Positions 27,717-40,176 of a stretch of 64,000 nt of DNA are shown here, in pieces. This DNA is from Caulobacter sp. (lineage in GTDB: Bacteria; Pseudomonadota; Alphaproteobacteria; Caulobacterales; Caulobacteraceae). Numbering within the stretch: position 1 is the first letter of the stretch; every line of letters starts with the position of its first letter. The position numbers and the translations under genes are program-made. The notes beneath the pieces are model-generated. The model was not told where the DNA came from, did no database searches, and saw nothing but the letters and a program-made list of their open reading frames with translations. The stretch covers positions 26,939 through 90,938 of the forward strand of contig JAGHZU010000014.1 of NCBI GenBank assembly GCA_017745235.1. Direction: 5' to 3'.

Positions 27717-27743
27717 ATAAAGATGACACAGCGTCATCTTTAT
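27717..27743. promoter_or_regulatory. Perfect 11-bp inverted repeat, candidate operator
   Basis: ATAAAGATGAC at 27717-27727 and GTCATCTTTAT at 27733-27743 are perfect inverted copies separated by ACAGC. The element lies 24 bases upstream of the coq4-like ATG and 45 bases before the RHH ATG. The AT-rich symmetric form fits a dimeric helix-turn-helix operator, possibly TetR-like; no such regulator gene is adjacent. Confidence 0.65.
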
Positions 27744-27788
27744 TCAAGTGGGTTCAGCGACCCCTGCTACGCGAATGGGGACTGGCCG

Positions 27789-28016
27789 ATGGGTAGTTTG
27801 AAGAAGCGATCGATCAACCTGGCCGGACACGCCACGTCCCTGGCCCTCGAACCCGAGTTCTGGGCCGTACTTCAGGGCGCGGCCGCGGTGGACTCCGTCA
27901 GCATAGCCGCCCTGATCCAGCGCATCGACGCCGATCGCGGCGAGCGCCCGCTGGCCTCGGCCTGCCGGGTGTTCGCCCTGCAACGCGGCATCGCCGGGAC
28001 CGCCGGCGTCGTCTAG
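27789..28016 (+). CDS. Ribbon-helix-helix domain protein
   Basis: The 75-residue protein starts MGSLKKRSINLAGHATSLALEPEFW and continues VDSVSIAALIQRIDADRG...SACRVFAL. The beta-strand KKRSINLAGHATSLALE and helix EPEFWAVL match the RHH_4-type small proteins of alphaproteobacteria, presumed DNA-binding. ATG at 27789 is preferred because upstream residues in the frame look random. It diverges from the coq4-like gene and could be a regulator of it, which is inference. Confidence 0.8.
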   Translation: MGSLKKRSINLAGHATSLALEPEFWAVLQGAAAVDSVSIAALIQRIDADRGERPLASACRVFALQRGIAGTAGVV

Positions 28017-28252
28017 CGCTCCACGCCCGGCCCAGGACGGGGAATGGGCGGCGGGTTGGGATTGGGCGAGCGTTCGGGCCGGCTCGGGATCTCCGGCAAC
28101 CGCACGGCCAACCGGTCCGGATCCAGCGTCAGAAGACCCGACCGCCAGCCGGCAAGGACAAGCAGGGCCACCAGCAATACGACGGCCAGCAACGTCCCGC
28201 CGGCCAGGCCAACCTCGCCGCGATGAAGATGCTCATGAGGATGGCGCGCCAC
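28013..28252 (-). CDS. Small membrane protein with proline-rich tail
   Basis: A 79-residue frame with one strong hydrophobic helix (VGLAGGTLLAVVLLVALLVLAGW) flanked by a His-rich N-terminus (ARHPHEHLHRGE) and a Pro-rich C-terminus (NPNPPPIPRPGPG). It overlaps the RHH gene by four bases at the convergent end. No family recognised; plausible as a small inner-membrane protein but not certain. Confidence 0.5.
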   Translation of the reverse strand: MARHPHEHLHRGEVGLAGGTLLAVVLLVALLVLAGWRSGLLTLDPDRLAVRLPEIPSRPERSPNPNPPPIPRPGPGVER

Positions 28253-28261
28253 GGCCGCCTC

Positions 28262-28474
28262 CTAGCCCGCTGGCTTCGGCGCCGGAGCTTCCGGCGTCTT
28301 GGGCGCGTCCGGCAGCTTGGGCGCGGTCGCGGAGATATCGACGTCGACCTTCTTCTTCTGAGTCATGCCGCCGCTGAACATGAAGAACGCCAGCACCGCC
28401 ACGACCACCAGCAAGGCGCCGACGATGAAGGCCAGTCCGGCGTTACCCCCGCCCGAGTTCGAACCTTCGGCCAC
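28262..28474 (-). CDS. Small single-span membrane protein
   Basis: A GTG start at 28474 with GGGAG seven bases upstream gives 70 residues: (M)AEGSNSGGGNAGLAFIVGALLVVVAVLAFFMFSGG, then a Lys-rich KKKVDVDIS and a Pro/Ala/Lys-rich tail ending PAPKPAG. One transmembrane helix with a probable cytoplasmic glycine-rich N-terminus. The frame continues far upstream without a stop, but the upstream part is the antisense of uvrD. Function is unknown. It is divergent from uvrD. Confidence 0.65.
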   Translation of the reverse strand: MAEGSNSGGGNAGLAFIVGALLVVVAVLAFFMFSGGMTQKKKVDVDISATAPKLPDAPKTPEAPAPKPAG

Positions 28475-28591
28475 TTTGATCTCCCTTTGTTTCGTCCCGA
28501 AGGCGAAACGGGGAGCGCCGCCCCCGGGTTCCTGCCGCGACAGACGGGCGCGAGGCCTTAAGCCGGCGGAACTTTGTGCTACATATGTTCC

Positions 28592-31003
<2,412 letters not shown>

Positions 31004-31057
31004 GGCGCTTGGACGCGGCGTATTGGTCGACCGGAAAATGAGGCCCATATCCGGTAG

Positions 31058-31807
31058 ATGACCCTGCCCCGCATCCGCGTCGTCGACCTGGAGACCGCCG
31101 GAAACGGTCCGCACGATGTCTGCGAGATCGGCTGGCAGGACGTCGTGCAGTCTCCGGAGGGCCTTTGGCGCATCGCCGAGGAACGCGGCGGCCTGCTGGT
31201 CAATCCGGGGCGGCCGATCACGGCGGAGACCATGTCGGTCCACCACATCATCGACGCCGACGTCGCCGGCGCGCCGTTCTGGAAGGCGGTCGCGGGCGAC
31301 GTGCTCAGGCCCGAAGGCGGCGTCCAGGCCCTGGCCGCCCATCGCGCGGCGTTCGAGCAGCGCTACTGCACGCCCCGGTTCACGGGCGGCGCGCCATGGA
31401 TCTGCACGTGGAAGTGCGCCCTGCGCCTTTGGCCTCACCTGACCAGCTTCTCCAACCAGATGCTGCGCTATCAGCGCATGCCCGAAGGGCTGGTGCGCGA
31501 GCTGGGCCTGCCCGCCCACCGCGCATTGCCCGACGCCTACGTCACGGCCCACCATCTGCGCGACATGTTGAACGAGGCCTCGCTGGAACAGCTGCTGGCC
31601 TGGAGCCTCGAACCCGGCCTGCTGCCGCGCGTGCCCGCGGGCCCCGACCGGGGCAGGCCGTGGAGCGCGCTTGGCGGCGAACCGCTGCGGGTCCTGGCCC
31701 GGGATCGCGACCCTAACACCCGGTTCAGCGCCGAGACCGAACTGCGCCGCCGGGGCGAGGCGTTGGGGCCGGAGGCGCCGCCGCCAGCCCAGCACAGATT
31801 GCTCTGA
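31058..31807 (+). CDS. DEDDh-type 3'-5' exonuclease domain protein
   Basis: The 249-residue protein has an N-terminal RNase T/DnaQ-like exonuclease domain. The first acidic motif is IRVVDLETAG (Asp-x-Glu). The MSVHHIIDADVAGAP region is typical of DnaQ-like proteins, and the third motif is HRALPDAYVTAHHL (His-x4-Asp). A C-terminal extension of about 70 residues (after SLEPGLLPRVPAGP) has no recognised domain. It lies 54 bases downstream of uvrD, same strand, which suggests a repair-related transcript. Confidence 0.85.
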   Translation: MTLPRIRVVDLETAGNGPHDVCEIGWQDVVQSPEGLWRIAEERGGLLVNPGRPITAETMSVHHIIDADVAGAPFWKAVAGDVLRPEGGVQALAAHRAAFEQRYCTPRFTGGAPWICTWKCALRLWPHLTSFSNQMLRYQRMPEGLVRELGLPAHRALPDAYVTAHHLRDMLNEASLEQLLAWSLEPGLLPRVPAGPDRGRPWSALGGEPLRVLARDRDPNTRFSAETELRRRGEALGPEAPPPAQHRLL

Positions 31808-31929
31808 GCGCTTTTTTGTGCGGCGGCCCTCCCGCTGGATGCCATCCCGGACAGTCTCTTCGAGGTTCCCGGTATGACAGCGCTTTATTGGGGATCCGTC
31901 GAACGAACTCGGCGTCCCTTTCCCCCCGC

Positions 31930-32484
31930 CTAGCGGCGCACCCGCGCAGGATTGCCCACCACGGTGGCGCCGGCGGGCACGTCACGGGTGACCACGCTGC
32001 CGGCGCCGATGATGGCGTCGTCGCCGATGGTCACGCCCGGCACGACGATCGAGCCTCCGCCGATCCAGACGTTGGAGCCGATGCGGACCGGACGGCCGAA
32101 CTCGATCCCGGTGCGCCGCTCGGCAGGATCGCGCGGATGGTCGGCGGCGTAGATCTGCACGTGCGGGCCGATCTGGCAGCCGGCTCCGATCGTCACATGG
32201 GTGACATCCAGGATCACGCAGTTGAAGTTGAGAAACGCCCCCTCGCCGATCGCGATGTTGTAGCCGTAGTCGCAGTGGAACGGCGGGCGGATCATCACGC
32301 GCTCGCCCACCTGGCCAAGGCCTTCGCGCAACAGGGCGTGGCGTTCGGACACCGGCAGGTCCGGCGCGTTGTATCGCGCCATCCAGGCTACGGCGGCCTC
32401 GTGATCGGCCACGATCTCGGGATCGACGGGATTATAGAGGTCGCCGGCCAGCATGCGCTCTTTCTGGGTGCGGACGTCGGTCAC
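31930..32484 (-). CDS. Maltose/galactoside O-acetyltransferase-type hexapeptide acyltransferase
   Basis: The 184-residue protein has the Maa/LacA layout. An N-terminal helical cap MLAGDLYNPVDPEIVADHEAAVAWMARYN precedes a left-handed beta-helix. Motifs are PPFHCDYGYNIAIGEGAFLNFNCVILD, IGSNVWIGGGSIVVPGVTIGDDAIIGAGSVVTRDVPAGATVVGNPARV. It transfers acetyl from acetyl-CoA to sugars. The acceptor is unknown. The gap 31808-31929 after the exonuclease holds no clear gene. Confidence 0.9.
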   Translation of the reverse strand: MTDVRTQKERMLAGDLYNPVDPEIVADHEAAVAWMARYNAPDLPVSERHALLREGLGQVGERVMIRPPFHCDYGYNIAIGEGAFLNFNCVILDVTHVTIGAGCQIGPHVQIYAADHPRDPAERRTGIEFGRPVRIGSNVWIGGGSIVVPGVTIGDDAIIGAGSVVTRDVPAGATVVGNPARVRR

Positions 32485-32664
32485 GGGCGAGTCTCCTTCG
32501 GCTCCCTCATGCCAGAGCCGGGACCGTTCTCAAAACAGCAGCGCGGCGACTCGGGTGAGTCGCGCGAAACCGCCCCTTGCGCCACCCGAAACGGGTCCCC
32601 ATTTCCGCGCCTCGCCAAGGCAACCATCGGCTTTCATCGTCGCTATCCCAAGCGAGGAGCCGAA

Positions 32665-32689
32665 TTGCGCGGCGCCCCTGTGCTAAAGC
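32665..32689 (+). promoter_or_regulatory. Candidate housekeeping promoter of clpS-clpA
   Basis: TTGCGCG at 32665-32671, 10-base spacer, GCTAAAGC at 32682-32689. This fits the Caulobacter sigma-73 consensus (TTGACGS, N10-14, GCTANAWC) with few mismatches, about 95 bases before clpS. The rest of the 300-base gap (32485-32783) shows nothing else I can support. Confidence 0.5.
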
Positions 32690-32783
32690 GGCGCAGCGGC
32701 GCGACAACCCCTTTCAAAGCTGTCGCGTTTCCATATCTAATCCTAGAAGGCGGGTCGTTCGCTCGCCGGGAGAAAACGGTTCG

Positions 32784-33113
32784 ATGGCCGAGCGGAAGCA
32801 AGGCGGACAGAATAACGGCGCAGGTTCTTCGGTCATCACGGAAGTGAAGCCGAAGACGCAGAAGCCTTCGCTGTATCGCGTACTGATTTTGAATGACGAC
32901 TACACTCCCATGGAGTTCGTCGTTTACGTGCTCGAACGGTTCTTCAACAAGTCGCGCGAAGACGCGACACGGATCATGTTGCACGTACACCAGCACGGTG
33001 TCGGGGTCTGCGGAGTCTTCACCTACGAAGTCGCCGAGACCAAGGTCGCCCAGGTGATCGACTCAGCCCGCAGGCACCAGCACCCCCTGCAGTGCACCAT
33101 GGAAAAGGATTGA
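32784..33113 (+). CDS. clpS: ClpAP adaptor protein ClpS
   Basis: ClpS recognises N-degron substrates and delivers them to ClpAP. The protein (109 residues from ATG 32784) has a disordered N-terminal extension. The core is [58 protein letters not shown]. The binding-pocket Asn-Asp-Asp and the His in VHQHG are present. It is immediately followed by clpA, as usual in proteobacteria. Confidence 0.95.
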   Translation: MAERKQGGQNNGAGSSVITEVKPKTQKPSLYRVLILNDDYTPMEFVVYVLERFFNKSREDATRIMLHVHQHGVGVCGVFTYEVAETKVAQVIDSARRHQHPLQCTMEKD

Positions 33114-33124
33114 GGAGCCTCCCC

Positions 33125-35446
<2,322 letters not shown>

Positions 35447-35473
35447 CGCATATAGATCATCAGGACGACAGCG

Positions 35474-35503
35474 AGAGGCCCGGGGAAATCCGGGCCTCTT
35501 TGC
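35474..35503 (+). terminator. Intrinsic terminator of clpS-clpA
   Basis: AGAGGCCCGG at 35474-35483 pairs perfectly with CCGGGCCTCT at 35490-35499, loop GGAAAT, followed by TTTGC. It lies 27 bases after the clpA stop codon. Confidence 0.85.
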
Positions 35504-35577
35504 TATTGGGACCCGCCGAAAGCTTGACCGTGGGAAGTCACCCACCTACGCAGGCGGACAACCCTGGAGCGTTCCCA

Positions 35578-36198
35578 ATGTTCATTCCCGTCATGCTCGC
35601 CGCCGTCACCGTGATCGGACTGGGAGATCGGACAGTCCAGGCCGCGCCCAGCGACCAGGCGGCCTACGCCGCCCTGCTGAGCGAAAAGGCCATAGAGGCC
35701 TACGCCACCAACAACGACGCCTGCCCCGGAGCCACCGTGACCTCGGTGGCCGGCATCCCGTTTGACGACGCCTCGTTTCCGCCTTCCCTGGCCGCCAAAT
35801 ACAACGTCACGCCGTTGATCCATGAGCGGGTCAAGGTCAGCGGTTGCGGCCGAGACTCGATCCAAAACCTCACTGTCTTGCGCACTGCAGACCAGAAACT
35901 GTTGATGATCGCCAGCCTTCCAGGCCTGAGCCGATCCGGCCTAATTCTGCAGCGCGACGCCTTCGTCACCGCCCTGACCGTCGCCAATCTCCCGTCGCCA
36001 TGCGGCGACAAGACACTGGCGCCGGAACTCGCCAAATGGGGCGAGGTCAGCATCACCTCCCCACCGGACGCCAAGGGCGCCTGGACAGAGCTTTGGCCCT
36101 TGCGTCTGTGCGGCCAGGATCGCAGCTTATCGGTCACCTTCACGCCGACGCCTGACATCGGTGGGACCGCCTTCAGCGTGAGCAAGGCCTGGAAATAG
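35578..36198 (+). CDS. Secreted protein of unknown function
   Basis: From ATG 35578 the protein has 206 residues with a signal peptide (MFIPVMLAAVTVIGLGDRTVQAA). Four or so Cys are spaced through the mature part (NDACPG, VSGCGRD, LPSPCGDK, LRLCGQD), consistent with periplasmic disulfides. The sequence is less GC-rich than its neighbours. I do not recognise a domain. A longer in-frame start at 35500 would spoil the signal peptide. The following gap 36199-36342 holds no visible gene. Confidence 0.7.
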   Translation: MFIPVMLAAVTVIGLGDRTVQAAPSDQAAYAALLSEKAIEAYATNNDACPGATVTSVAGIPFDDASFPPSLAAKYNVTPLIHERVKVSGCGRDSIQNLTVLRTADQKLLMIASLPGLSRSGLILQRDAFVTALTVANLPSPCGDKTLAPELAKWGEVSITSPPDAKGAWTELWPLRLCGQDRSLSVTFTPTPDIGGTAFSVSKAWK

Positions 36199-36342
36199 CG
36201 GCCAACGCCAGCGGCGATCGCTAAGAGCGGCGAACGGCGCCAAGGCTTGTTCGACTGCTCCGGCTTAGATCGGGCTCGCAACGTCCCTCGGAATGCGCCG
36301 TCCAACTCCAATAGTCGGTCGTAGCCAAACCTAAGGTTCCGC

Positions 36343-36774
36343 CTAAAGCGCCGCGACGATCTTTCCGGCCAGAACCTTCAGTTCCTCTGGATCGGCCATG
36401 CCCTCGCCGTGACGCCCCAGGGCCACGCCGTCGTAGCGCGGGATGATGTGGAAGTGCAGGTGGAAGATCGTCTGACCGGCGGGCGCGCCGTTGAACTGGG
36501 TCACCACGACGCCGTCGGGCTTCAGGCCCGTGGTCACCGCCCGCGTCAGCTTCTGGACGACAGCGATCAGGTCGGCCAGCACTTCGGGCTCGGCCTCCAG
36601 GAGGTTGCGCGCCTGGCTGGTCTTGGAGATCACCAGCACATGTCCCTTCGACTGGGGGAACACGTCCATGAAGGCCAGGACCTTGTCGTCCTCGTAGACC
36701 TTCACCGCCGGGATCTCGCCGCGCACGATCTTGGCGAAGATGTTGTCGGCGTCGTAGCTTCCGTGAAGGCTCAT
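36343..36774 (-). CDS. HIT-family nucleotide-binding protein
   Basis: The protein (143 residues from ATG 36774) begins MSLHGSYDADNIFAKIVRGEIPA. It carries the histidine triad in TIFHLHFHIIP (His-x-His-x-His), which binds the alpha-phosphate of nucleotides and acts on AMP-linked substrates such as adenosine phosphoramidates. KGHVLVISK and QFNGAPAGQ are also typical. It diverges from the hydrolase gene at 36829. The substrate is unknown. Confidence 0.92.
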   Translation of the reverse strand: MSLHGSYDADNIFAKIVRGEIPAVKVYEDDKVLAFMDVFPQSKGHVLVISKTSQARNLLEAEPEVLADLIAVVQKLTRAVTTGLKPDGVVVTQFNGAPAGQTIFHLHFHIIPRYDGVALGRHGEGMADPEELKVLAGKIVAAL

Positions 36775-36828
36775 GATCGTCTCCGGCTGGATCGGAAACG
36801 TACCTAGCAAACCGGGAGAAGCGCGCAA

Positions 36829-37905
36829 ATGACCACGAGCCCGACGCGGCGCGCGCTGTTGGCGGCGGGAGCCGCTCTCGGCGCGGCCGGTCCCGCCCTG
36901 GCCGCCGACGACCTGCGCCGCGAGTCTCTTCGCGCCGTCGCCGACGACGGCGTGCGCCTGCACGTCCGGGAGATCCGGCCAGCCGCGCCGCGCGGTGCGC
37001 CGCTGATCCTGTTGCATGGGGCCCGCGCGCCGGGCGTGGCCTCGTTCGACCTGCCCGTGGCCGGCGGCTCCCTGGCCGCCGACCTGGCCCGGCGACTGAA
37101 TCGCGCGGTCTATCTGCTGGACGCTCGGGGCTATGGCGGCTCTCAGCGCTCGGAGGCGATGAACAGGCCGCCCGAGCAGAGCCGTCCTCTTTCACGTGCC
37201 TTCGAGGTGGTCCGCGACGTCGACGCCTGCCGTCGCCTGGTCGCCTTGCGCACGGGCGTCGAGCGCGTGGGCCTGGTCGGCTGGGCCACGGGCGGGATGT
37301 GGGCCGGCTTCTACGCCGCCCTGCGCCCTGAGACTGTGGCGGGCCTTGCGACGATCAACGCCCTCTACGGCGGCGGCGACGTCCACACGATGCTCGGCCC
37401 GGGATCGAACTTCGCCCAGCCCGGCCAGCCGCGCCGCTTCGACCCGGCCACCGGCGGCTACGCCCTCTATCCGGCCGCCTCGCTGCTGGGAGTGTGGGAG
37501 CGCAACATTCCCTCGTCCGACAAGGACGCCTGGCGCGATCCGGCCATCGCCCAGGCTCTGGCGACGGCGGTGATCGACAGCGATCCCGATAGCGGCCGCC
37601 ATGACCCGCCGCGCTTCCGGGCCCCGCTGGGCGCGCTGGAGGACAGCTTCTACCAGGCCTGCGGACGGCGGCTGTACGACGCCGGTTCGATCACCGCCCC
37701 CACCCTGCTGCTGCGCTCCGAGCATGACTTCTGGAGCCGCCCGTCCGACCTGGAAGCCTTCGCGGTCGACGCCGCCCGCTCGCCCTCGGTCAGAACGGTG
37801 AACCTCGCCGGCGCCACCCACTTCGTCCACCTGGACCGGCCGGAGCGCGGGCGCGAGCGCCTGCTGGCCGCCCTGATCGACCATTTCGAAAGCGCTTCCG
37901 CATGA
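36829..37905 (+). CDS. Alpha/beta-hydrolase fold protein with Ala at the nucleophile position
   Basis: The 358-residue protein starts with a twin-arginine or Sec-like signal (TRRALLAAGAALGAAGPALAADD), so it is exported. It has oxyanion-loop LILLHGARAPG, an Asp in LLRSEHDFW and a His in LAGATHFVHLD. The nucleophile elbow, however, reads VGLVGWATGGMW. Where G-x-S-x-G is expected the central residue is Ala153 (codon GCC at 37285), so classical serine hydrolysis looks impossible. It may be a pseudoenzyme or use another residue. It overlaps the next gene by four bases. Confidence 0.8.
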   Translation: MTTSPTRRALLAAGAALGAAGPALAADDLRRESLRAVADDGVRLHVREIRPAAPRGAPLILLHGARAPGVASFDLPVAGGSLAADLARRLNRAVYLLDARGYGGSQRSEAMNRPPEQSRPLSRAFEVVRDVDACRRLVALRTGVERVGLVGWATGGMWAGFYAALRPETVAGLATINALYGGGDVHTMLGPGSNFAQPGQPRRFDPATGGYALYPAASLLGVWERNIPSSDKDAWRDPAIAQALATAVIDSDPDSGRHDPPRFRAPLGALEDSFYQACGRRLYDAGSITAPTLLLRSEHDFWSRPSDLEAFAVDAARSPSVRTVNLAGATHFVHLDRPERGRERLLAALIDHFESASA

Positions 37906-38473
37906 GCGAACACCTGACCGAACGACAGAAGAAGTGGTTCGCCTCGGTACGCGAGGGCATCGAGCGCAAGACGGGCAGGTCCCTGGCCGAATGGGTCGCC
38001 ATCGCCAAGGCCTGCCCCGAGACCAAGCCCCGCGCTCGCCAGCTGTGGTTCAAGGAGCACCATGGCCTGGGGTCAACCACGCCAGCTTCATCCTCGCCGA
38101 GGCCTTCCCCTCGGCCAGTTCCACCTGGGGCGATCCGGCGTCGCTCCGCCGAGCGCTTTGGGTCGACCCGGCCTCGCTGGCGATCCTGGAGGCGCTGGAA
38201 GCCGCCGTCGCGCAGCTTCCGGACCTGATCACCGGCCAGCGCAAAAGCTTCACCGCCTGGTCGCGCGAGTTCCAGTTCGCCGCCGCCAAGCCGGTGAAGG
38301 GCGGCAAGGTTCTTCTGGGCCTGGCGGTCGCGGCGGACTTCTCGCCCCGCCTCCAGGAGCCGAAGAACGAGAGTTGGTCCGAACGCCTGAAGACCAGACT
38401 CCTCCTCGCCTCCCCCGCCGAGGTGGACGATGAGGTCCTTGCCCTGCTGAAGGCGGCGTGGGAACGGTCGTGA
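37902..38473 (+). pseudogene. DUF4287/DUF5655-type gene with a one-base frameshift
   Basis: The first frame encodes MSEHLTERQKKWFASVREGIERKTGRSLAEWVAIAKACPET... up to WFKEHHGLG. The natural continuation VNHASFILAEAFP...KTRLLLASPAEVDDEVLALLKAAWERS is in the next frame to 38473. The break is at the G-run 38069-38072 (CTGGGGTC): one extra G would restore GLGVNHASF. The intact protein would be a DUF4287 helical N-terminus plus a DUF5655 C-terminus. It overlaps the upstream hydrolase gene by ATGA. This may be a real mutation or a homopolymer sequencing error. Confidence 0.8.
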
Positions 38474-38525
38474 TTGGAACGGGCAGGCCGCCCCTCCGTT
38501 GGGTTCACCTACGGAGGAACACCCC

Positions 38526-39008
38526 ATGTCCAATGAAGCTGAACTGAAGTCGAAGTTCTGGAAGGCGCTGAAGTCCGACCGCACCGTCATGCTGGGCCTG
38601 GTCGGCGAGGACGATGGCGGCCAACCGATGACCGCCCAACTGGAGAGCGACGAGGGCGGGCCCGTCTGGTTCTTCACGGCCGCCGACAACGACCTGGTCG
38701 AGGCGACCGGCTCCCGCCGCCGCGCCCTGATCCATTTCGCCTCCAAGGGCCACGACCTGTTCGCCACGGTCGACGGCGACCTGTCGGTCTCGAGCGACCG
38801 GGCCACGATCGATCGCCTTTGGAATCCCTTCGTGGCCGCGTGGTTCACCGGCAAGGACGATCCCAAGATTCGGCTTCTGCGGTTCGATCCGCGGGAGGGG
38901 CAGGTCTGGCTGAACGAGAACAGCCTGTTCGCGGGCCTGAAGATGCTGCTGGGCGCCGACCCCAAGCAGGACTACGCCGACAAGACCGGCGAGGTCCGCC
39001 TGAACTGA
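38526..39008 (+). CDS. Pyridoxamine 5'-phosphate oxidase-fold protein (general stress protein 26-like)
   Basis: The protein (160 residues from ATG 38526, with GGAGG upstream) has the split-barrel flavin-binding pattern of COG3871: FWKALKSDRTVMLGL...PMTAQLESDEGGPVWFFTAADNDLVEA..., then LWNPFVAAWFTGKDDPKIRLLRFDP. Family members bind FMN or FAD and are implicated in stress responses; no specific reaction is known. It converges on the FemAB-like gene. Confidence 0.87.
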   Translation: MSNEAELKSKFWKALKSDRTVMLGLVGEDDGGQPMTAQLESDEGGPVWFFTAADNDLVEATGSRRRALIHFASKGHDLFATVDGDLSVSSDRATIDRLWNPFVAAWFTGKDDPKIRLLRFDPREGQVWLNENSLFAGLKMLLGADPKQDYADKTGEVRLN

Positions 39009-39015
39009 CCCGCCC

Positions 39016-40176
39016 CTATCGTTCCTCGCGGAAGGGCGAGAACTCTTCCGTCAGGGCCTCGATCTCGGCCTGGACCGCCTTGCGTTCGCGCTCGAGGTAC
39101 CGGGCGACGGGCTCGCGCAGCGCGGGGTCGGCGATCCAGTGGGCCGAGTAGACCGGGCTGGGCAGATAGCCCCGCGCGATCTTGTGCTGCCCCTGGGCGC
39201 CGGCCTCGACCCGCGGCAGGCCCAAGCGAATGCCGTGCTCGATGGCCTGATAGTAGCAGAGCTCGAAATGGAGGAACGGCACGTCCTCCACGCAGCCCCA
39301 ATGGCGACCGTAGAGGCAGTCGTCGCCGATCAGGTTCAGCGCCCCGGCGATCCAGTCGCCGCCGGGCCGCCGAGCCATGATCAACAGCACCTTGTCGGCC
39401 ATCCGCTCGCCCAGCAGCGAGTAGAAGCGCCGATTCAGATAGGGCCGGCCCCACTTGCGGCCGCCGGTGTCCATGTAGAAGCCGAAAAACGCGTCCCAAT
39501 GGTCCTCGGTCAGCTCGGCGCCAGTCAGGGCCACGATCTCCAGTCCCGCCTGGGCGTCGCGGCGCTCACGCCGGATGGTCTTGCGGCGGTTGGACGACAG
39601 GGCCGCCAGGAACGCCTCGAAGTCGGCGTAGTCGTGGTTGAACCAGTGGTATTGCTGATCCTGGCGCTGCAGCATGCCGCGCTGGCCCATCCAGTCCCAC
39701 TCGTCCTGGCGCGGGAAGGTCACGTGCAGCGACGAGGCCTTCAGCCGATCGCACAGGGTCAGAGCCCCGCCCAGCAGGGCCGAACGCCCCTCGTCGGGAT
39801 CCACGTCGGGGTGCACGATCAGGCGGGGTCCGGTCACCGGCGAGAACGGCGCCGAACACTGAAGCTTGGGATAGTACCGGCCGCCGGCCCGCTCGTACGC
39901 GTCGGCCCAAGCATGATCGAAAACGTATTCGCCCTGGCTGTGGGACTTCAGGTACAGCGGCATGACCGCCGCCACCCGCCCCTGCTCGTCCTCCACGCTC
40001 AGGTGATGGGGCGCCCAGCCGGTGCGCTCCATCGCGCAGCCGCTCTCTTCCAGGATATCGAGGAAGTCGAAGCTGACGAACGGATCGCCGGATGGGGCCG
40101 CGCAGGCGTCCCAGGCTTCCCGGCCGATCTCGGCGATGCGGCGATGGACCCGCACCTCCGCCTTGACGGCTGTCAC
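39016..40176 (-). CDS. FemAB/GNAT-like predicted N-acyltransferase (DUF482, COG3146)
   Basis: The protein (386 residues from GTG 40176) contains the COG3146 hallmarks: DPFVSFDFLDILEESGCAMERTGWAPHHL, YVFDHAWADAYERAGGRYYPKLQCSAPFSPVTGPRL and LSSNRRKTIRRERR. LPRVEAGAQGQHKIARGYLPSPVYSAHWIADPALR follows. Proteins of this family are predicted peptide- or peptidoglycan-directed acyltransferases but remain uncharacterised. The GTG start overlaps the upstream GDPD stop codon by four bases (40173-40176); the apparent longer N-terminus is read from inside the GDPD gene. Confidence 0.85.
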   Translation of the reverse strand: MTAVKAEVRVHRRIAEIGREAWDACAAPSGDPFVSFDFLDILEESGCAMERTGWAPHHLSVEDEQGRVAAVMPLYLKSHSQGEYVFDHAWADAYERAGGRYYPKLQCSAPFSPVTGPRLIVHPDVDPDEGRSALLGGALTLCDRLKASSLHVTFPRQDEWDWMGQRGMLQRQDQQYHWFNHDYADFEAFLAALSSNRRKTIRRERRDAQAGLEIVALTGAELTEDHWDAFFGFYMDTGGRKWGRPYLNRRFYSLLGERMADKVLLIMARRPGGDWIAGALNLIGDDCLYGRHWGCVEDVPFLHFELCYYQAIEHGIRLGLPRVEAGAQGQHKIARGYLPSPVYSAHWIADPALREPVARYLERERKAVQAEIEALTEEFSPFREER

